Assembly (NCBI RefSeq): GCF_003112535.1
Contig: NZ_BEWA01000018.1
Coordinates: 96,661-160,660, forward strand
From: Streptomyces rishiriensis
GTDB taxonomy: Bacteria > Actinomycetota > Actinomycetes > Streptomycetales > Streptomycetaceae
Direction of reading: 5' to 3'
DNA: 64,000 nucleotides
Each line of letters starts with the position of its first letter. The first letter of the stretch is position 1. The notes under the pieces were generated by a model, which had not been told where the DNA came from, searched no databases, and saw nothing but the letters and a program-made list of their open reading frames with translations. Of the stretch, positions 60,523 to 64,000 are shown in pieces. A program made the position numbers and the translations under genes.

Positions 60523-60885
60523 GATCAGGCCGGTCACACGGCATCCTCCTGGCATGATCACGCGGGGCACGACGACGCGACGGCAGGGGCGAGAGACGCT
60601 CGCCGCGTCGTGCGGAACACCATCGACGGCTCGCGTGCCCCGACGCTCATGACGGACAGGGGAGTTGTCCAACGGCGTCCTCTGCCCCGGCCCCGAATCC
60701 AAGGGCTGCCGGCGGCCGCAACAGTCTGCGGAGCCCCGTGCCCCGCGTGCCTTGGATTGCATCCAGGGAAGTGGTGTACGGGTTCGACCTGATCCGGGTT
60801 TGCTCCGGCATCGGGTCGGTGCCCGCATAGATGAACGGCCATCGGCTGATCTTCGAGGTTTCGAAGCCCGAAGGACGTCAGCACG

Positions 60886-61490
60886 ATGACCGCACCTGCC
60901 AGTGCCCCCGCACGCCCTCGCCGAGGACAACCTCGCCGCGCCGAGTCCCGATCCGCTGCGCGCGACGGTCTGAACGTTCGCCGACACGCTCATGCCCGGG
61001 ACCTGCGCACATACGTGGCCTTCCTGTGGTTCACGCGACGCAGGCGGGACCGGCGTGATGCGTCCATGGACCACCGAGCGGCGTTCGAGTGGCGGCGGCG
61101 TCGTGATGAGCGTGGCCCTCGTTCGGAAGAGGCGAGTTGGGACCGGGAGGTGTCCACGGTCAACGACTTCTACCTGTGGGCAGGACGTCGTCAGGGCCGA
61201 TCCCATCCGTCAGCGCGCGGGCTTCGGTGTGGTCGCCGTGGCGGGACGGGGCTGGCGGCACGATGGTGCGGCAAGTGCCAGCCGCGGCACTACGCCGCCC
61301 TGGTCGACGTGCGCTTCCGGCCCCGCATCCCGGCGCCGGCCCGGCCTGCGACGCCGACGGAACCCTCCGGATCCGACGTACGTACGGAAGCCAACCTGAG
61401 CCGGCTACGGAAGGAGAACACCGACCTGCGCCGCACTCTCGCTCTGTACGAGGAGGCCATCCGCCGGCCGGCTCTCGACATCGGCGCACT
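60886..61490 (+). pseudogene. Tyrosine recombinase N-terminal and accessory-protein remnant
   Basis: Frame 1 reads RTYVAFLWFTRRRRD and WDREVSTVNDFYLWA (61140-61180), like the core-binding domain of phage-type integrases; after a shift, frame 2 continues VVRADPIRQRAGF (61186-61223), the expected next segment. Further on, EANLSRLRKENTDLRRTLAL followed by YEEAIRR (61390-61465) is a coiled-coil as in DUF6262/TnpC-like proteins encoded with such integrases. The catalytic domain is gone. A fossil of a mobile element. Confidence 0.5.
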
Positions 61491-61870
61491 GCACAGCGGC
61501 GGCACCGTTCTTCCACTGCCAACCGCAGCAGGCCCGCGCCGCCCGGACCCTCCTGAATCCGACACCCCCCAGGCGCCTGGCGTGCGAAAGGACGTCGGGC
61601 GTAGCGCGCAGCCGACCACCGATGATCAAGGATTCACCTGCTGGACAGCGGACGAGATCCAGACCGGCGTTGCGCTGATGACCGAGCTCGGGCAGCTCGG
61701 CGGCGGCGGTCGGGCCCTGTACGGCCCTCGTCTCGGCGAGCGGAGCCTCAGGGACTGGTCCGGCGGCTCTCCCTGCCGCCCCCGGGCCGACTCGCCCAGC
61801 GGACCGGCCCGGGGCACGCTGGAAGGAGCGGCGTCGCCCACGTCGTCAAGGCCAGCAGCGAGGGCGTCGA

Positions 61871-62050
61871 GTGACTCTGCCCGGATACCACGATCGAGCG
61901 GATCGCCGCCCAGTGGCTGGAACTCAGGCGCTCCTCGTCGTGGTCACCGACGGCGCGGCCGGCGCCCACGTCTTCGACGCCCGTGCGGCACGTATCAGCC
62001 GTCCCGGCCGGAGGGTCGCGGCGGTGGACACCGCGGGAGCGGGCAGGGCA
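61871..62050 (+). pseudogene. PfkB-type carbohydrate kinase remnant
   Basis: The frame from 61871 gives LLVVVTDGAAGAHVFDARA and then GRRVAAVDTAGAGRAAG, the signature-2 region of ribokinase/PfkB kinases (DTxGAGD). The catalytic Asp of GAGD is Arg here and the rest of the kinase is missing. A short fossil. Confidence 0.5.
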
Positions 62051-62187
62051 GCCGGGCGACGGCGCACCCCGCCTCGCTCACGCAGGATGCGCCTACCTCG
62101 GCCAGCCGCTCCGGCGGCCGGGGTCCGGCCTGCCGGATTCTCGCGCACGGACCAGGCGTCAGCGACTGCACCGAAGCCCTGCAGGCG

Positions 62188-63027
62188 TTACTCGTCGAGG
62201 AACTGAATGGCGTGCTTCAGAAACCGCTCGGGATACTGGAACTGCGCTCCATGCCCGGCATCGGGGTAGATCAGCAGCTGAGCGTTGGGGATGTTCTGGG
62301 CGAGGTGCCACGAGTTGATCGAGGCGATCATCACGTCGTTCTCGCCGTTGAGGACCAGCGTCGGCTGGGTGATCGCGTTCAGGTGGGCGTAGGGGTTCTC
62401 GCCCGGCAGCGGTTCCGCGTAGGCCATAGTCGCTTCGAACTGCGCCTGTGCGACCGCGGGCGAGCTCGGCGGGTCCTGGTCGGTCCGCTGGTGGCGGCGC
62501 TCCCAGAAGGCTTTGCCCGCTTGCTTCGCGGCTTCCGAGCGGCCGAAGAACAGGAAGAGGAAGTCCTCCAGGGTGGGGACTGGGTTCAGGGCGTACTGAG
62601 GCACCTGGGGGTCACTTGTCGGGTCCCCGCCTCGGAGGCCGGTGCCGAGCAGGATGAGCTTGCGCACCAGTTGGGGGTGGCGCAGCGTGACCTCCTGCGC
62701 CTGGAAACCGCCGAGCGAGAAGCCGAGCAGGTCGACCTGCTCCAGCCCCATTGCCCGGATGACCGCGGCGATGTCGTCGGCCATGTCCTCGATCCGGTTA
62801 CGGGGCGTGCCCGATGACGAGGCGACGCCGCGGCCGTTGAACAGGATGACCTCCCGGCCTTCGGCCAGGCCGTCGGTGAGCAGCGGGTCCCAGTTGTCCA
62901 TCCCTCCGCGGAAGTGCTGGACCAGGAAGATCGGGACGCCCGAGGGCTTGCCCCAGCGCCGGTAGGCGAACCGGTCGCCGTCAACCTCGATGTACTGAGT
63001 CGGTGCGGTCACATGCGTGTCACTCAT
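62188..63027 (-). CDS. Alpha/beta hydrolase
   Basis: A 279-residue hydrolase: FLVQHFRGGMDNWDPLLTD (oxyanion), LFNGRGVASSSGTPRNRIEDMADDI, nucleophile elbow LLGFSLGGFQAQEVTLRHP (Ser about 108), LVLNGENDVMIA (acid) and YPDAGHGAQFQYPERF (histidine). ATG 63027 has GAAAGG 8 bases upstream. Divergent from a TetR gene; two perfect 16-bp palindromes lie in the 131-bp promoter between them. Such TetR-hydrolase pairs often handle small esters or lactones; the substrate is unknown. Confidence 0.88.
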   Translation of the reverse strand: MSDTHVTAPTQYIEVDGDRFAYRRWGKPSGVPIFLVQHFRGGMDNWDPLLTDGLAEGREVILFNGRGVASSSGTPRNRIEDMADDIAAVIRAMGLEQVDLLGFSLGGFQAQEVTLRHPQLVRKLILLGTGLRGGDPTSDPQVPQYALNPVPTLEDFLFLFFGRSEAAKQAGKAFWERRHQRTDQDPPSSPAVAQAQFEATMAYAEPLPGENPYAHLNAITQPTLVLNGENDVMIASINSWHLAQNIPNAQLLIYPDAGHGAQFQYPERFLKHAIQFLDE

Positions 63028-63060
63028 GGCCTGAGCCTTTCGGGAGGGGGTGAGCAATAC

Positions 63061-63076
63061 GATGACGATCGTCATC
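63061..63076. promoter_or_regulatory. Perfect 16-bp palindrome, TetR operator 1
   Basis: GATGACGATCGTCATC, 34 bases upstream of the hydrolase ATG; same consensus (GATGwCGATCGwCATC) as the site at 63095. Confidence 0.75.
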
Positions 63077-63094
63077 TAAAAAGTCAAGCTCTTT

Positions 63095-63110
63095 GATGTC
63101 GATCGACATC
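63095..63110. promoter_or_regulatory. Perfect 16-bp palindrome, TetR operator 2
   Basis: GATGTCGATCGACATC, 49 bases upstream of the TetR ATG and 34 bp centre to centre from the first palindrome. Probably autoregulatory. Confidence 0.75.
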
Positions 63111-63158
63111 TATGTATGCTGGACCGTCGAGCGTCGACCGACGAAGGGACGGCTGGAC

Positions 63159-63767
63159 ATGCGGGTCACCAAGGCACAGGCAGAGCAGAACCGTGCCCAC
63201 ATCGTCGCGACAGCCTCCAGGCTGTTCCGTGAGCGCGGCTATGACGGTGTCGGCGTGGCAGAACTGATGGCAGCCGCCGGGTTCACCCACGGCGGGTTCT
63301 ACAAGCACTTCCGCTCCAAGGCCGACCTGATGGCCGAAGCGTCCGCGAGCGGGCTCTCGCAGACCGTGGCACGGGCACAAGGTCTGGACCCCGCCGAGTT
63401 CGTCCAGCGCTACGTCTCGCGGGAGCATCGCGACGGGCGCAGCGACGGCTGCACCATCGCGGCCCTCGGCGGCGACGCCGCACGTCAGCCGGCGGACATC
63501 AGAACAGAGTTCGCGGCCGGGATCGAGAACCTGCTGACGGCCCTTCAGTCCCAAGGCGCTACGCCGGGAGATGCGGACCAGCGCGCGGCCCGCATGACGG
63601 TGATCGACATGCTCGCCCATTCGGTCGGCGCGATCATGTTGTCGCGGGCATGCCCGGACGGCTCTCCGCTGGCGGACGAGATCCTCGATGTCTGCCGCAA
63701 GGAGATTCTCGCGTCACTGGCACAGGCCAACAGCGACCAGCCGGCGGCAAGCAGTCCGGAGACCTGA
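63159..63767 (+). CDS. TetR family transcriptional regulator
   Basis: A 202-residue regulator. HTH: QNRAHIVATASRLFRERGYD, then VAELMAAAGFTHGGFYKHFRSKADLM. The C-terminal domain has FVQRYVSREHRDGRSDGCTI, the same subfamily signature as the remnant at 43472-43803 (GYLSPEHRDQRGVGCPSAAL). ATG 63159 follows AAGGGA; an in-frame ATG at 63093 would overlap the palindrome and is rejected. Controls the divergent hydrolase, probably itself. Confidence 0.9.
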   Translation: MRVTKAQAEQNRAHIVATASRLFRERGYDGVGVAELMAAAGFTHGGFYKHFRSKADLMAEASASGLSQTVARAQGLDPAEFVQRYVSREHRDGRSDGCTIAALGGDAARQPADIRTEFAAGIENLLTALQSQGATPGDADQRAARMTVIDMLAHSVGAIMLSRACPDGSPLADEILDVCRKEILASLAQANSDQPAASSPET

Positions 63768-63827
63768 CCACAGCCGACCGACGCAAGCCCAGCTCAGCAC
63801 TTTGACCAGCACGAAGCGGGCTCCCCG

Positions 63828-64000
63828 TCACCTCAGCACGAACACCGGCAGGACCACCCCGCCGCCCTTTCGGGCGACCTTCTGCAACGCGCGGTCCAGG
63901 CGCGGGGCGGGGGTGGGACCCGACGCCGTACAGGTGGGCAATCTTGGGAATCCCAGCAGCACGCGGTGGCGGTAGCCCTCCGGCCGACCCGCCCTAGCCG
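63828..64000 (-). CDS. Possible 3' end of a leftward gene running off the window
   Basis: A leftward frame open from the window edge ends at a TGA at 63828-63830 and reads VLLGFPRLPTCTASGP and DRALQKVARKGGGVVLPVFV. The C-terminal piece looks protein-like, but the fragment of 57 codons matches no family that I can name and may be spurious. Confidence 0.25.
   Translation of the reverse strand, partial: ARAGRPEGYRHRVLLGFPRLPTCTASGPTPAPRLDRALQKVARKGGGVVLPVFVLR

Larger units (their letters stand above)
60523..62187. other. 1.66-kb stretch of gene remnants without an intact gene
   Basis: Between the quinone oxidoreductase and the end of the leftward hydrolase no complete gene was found. A long rightward frame from 60886 runs through, but its protein is low in recognisable structure and changes character. 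Embedded are remnants of a tyrosine recombinase with a coiled-coil accessory protein, and of a PfkB kinase, listed separately. 61490-61870 has no recognisable family (FTCWTADEIQTGVALMTELG is the only coherent piece). Confidence 0.6.

Noticed and set aside
60750..60800. tRNA-like GGTTCGA (GTGTACGGGTTCGACC)
   Set aside because: The flanking bases do not form the T stem, and no anticodon or acceptor stem could be drawn.
60886..62817. 643-codon rightward frame as a real gene
   Set aside because: Its sequence is Arg/Pro/Ala rich, changes character several times, includes recombinase scraps and ends antisense to the intact hydrolase gene.

Overview
The window is high-GC actinobacterial DNA and almost certainly comes from a Streptomyces chromosome, probably an arm. 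The evidence is a set of lineage-marker genes: a two-repeat long chaplin with a sortase signal (6210-6905), an SsgA-like sporulation protein (13535-13948), an NsdA/NsdB-type developmental regulator (15748-17250), a DUF397 protein (21439-21681), an SPW-repeat protein, and two genes with the rare TTA leucine codon (bldA-type control). No rRNA, tRNA, intact insertion sequence or CRISPR array was seen.

Region 1 (1-21.7 kb) is a mixed housekeeping, stress and development segment. It opens with the 3' part of a photolyase gene, then a LysR/DJ-1 divergent pair and a MerR regulator with a B12-binding domain (a CarH/LitR-like photoreceptor architecture), then small membrane stress proteins, the chaplin, a secreted peptidase followed without a gap by an FMN-binding glutamate synthase-family protein, hydrolases and an inositol-dehydrogenase-like enzyme. 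It ends with a developmental block: SsgA-like protein, PAS-PP2C phosphatase, NsdA/B-like regulator, phosphotransferase and a secreted peptidoglycan amidase. A CRP-type box (TGTGA-N6-TCACA) lies between the ssgA-like and phosphatase genes.

Region 2 (21.7-37.2 kb) is a CoA-ester catabolism locus. Two thiolase-fold proteins without the nucleophilic cysteine, a tandem DUF35 OB-fold/zinc-ribbon protein, a crotonase and a divergent acyl-CoA ligase match in order, length and type the mycobacterial Rv3521-Rv3522(ltp4)-Rv3523(ltp3) set plus echA19 and fadD19. In related actinobacteria these serve removal of C-24-branched sterol side chains. Around them are a PaaK-type ligase with an unusual seven-copy 16-bp repeat array in its leader, two more acyl-CoA ligases, a nitronate monooxygenase, a phytoene-desaturase-like oxidoreductase and an MpaB-type oxygenase. 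A shared 17-bp palindrome links the ligase/crotonase promoter to the nitronate monooxygenase promoter. A large MprF/LysX-like membrane protein (37.8-39.6 kb) closes the region.

Region 3 (39.6-63.8 kb) is an accessory catabolic segment marked by gene decay. Fragments of two TetR regulators, an acyl-CoA ligase, a tyrosine recombinase and a PfkB kinase sit among intact MarR/acyl-CoA dehydrogenase/SDR, amidase, dihydrolipoyl dehydrogenase, TetR/saccharopine-dehydrogenase-like, LLM flavin oxidoreductase/SRPBCC, HxlR, SDR, TetR, crotonase/hydrolase/CoA-ligase, fluoroacetate-dehalogenase-like, CGNR, HxlR/quinone-oxidoreductase and TetR/hydrolase modules. Almost every module has its own local regulator, and clear palindromic operators lie in most of the divergent promoters. 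Functions come from motifs read by eye; no database search was run.
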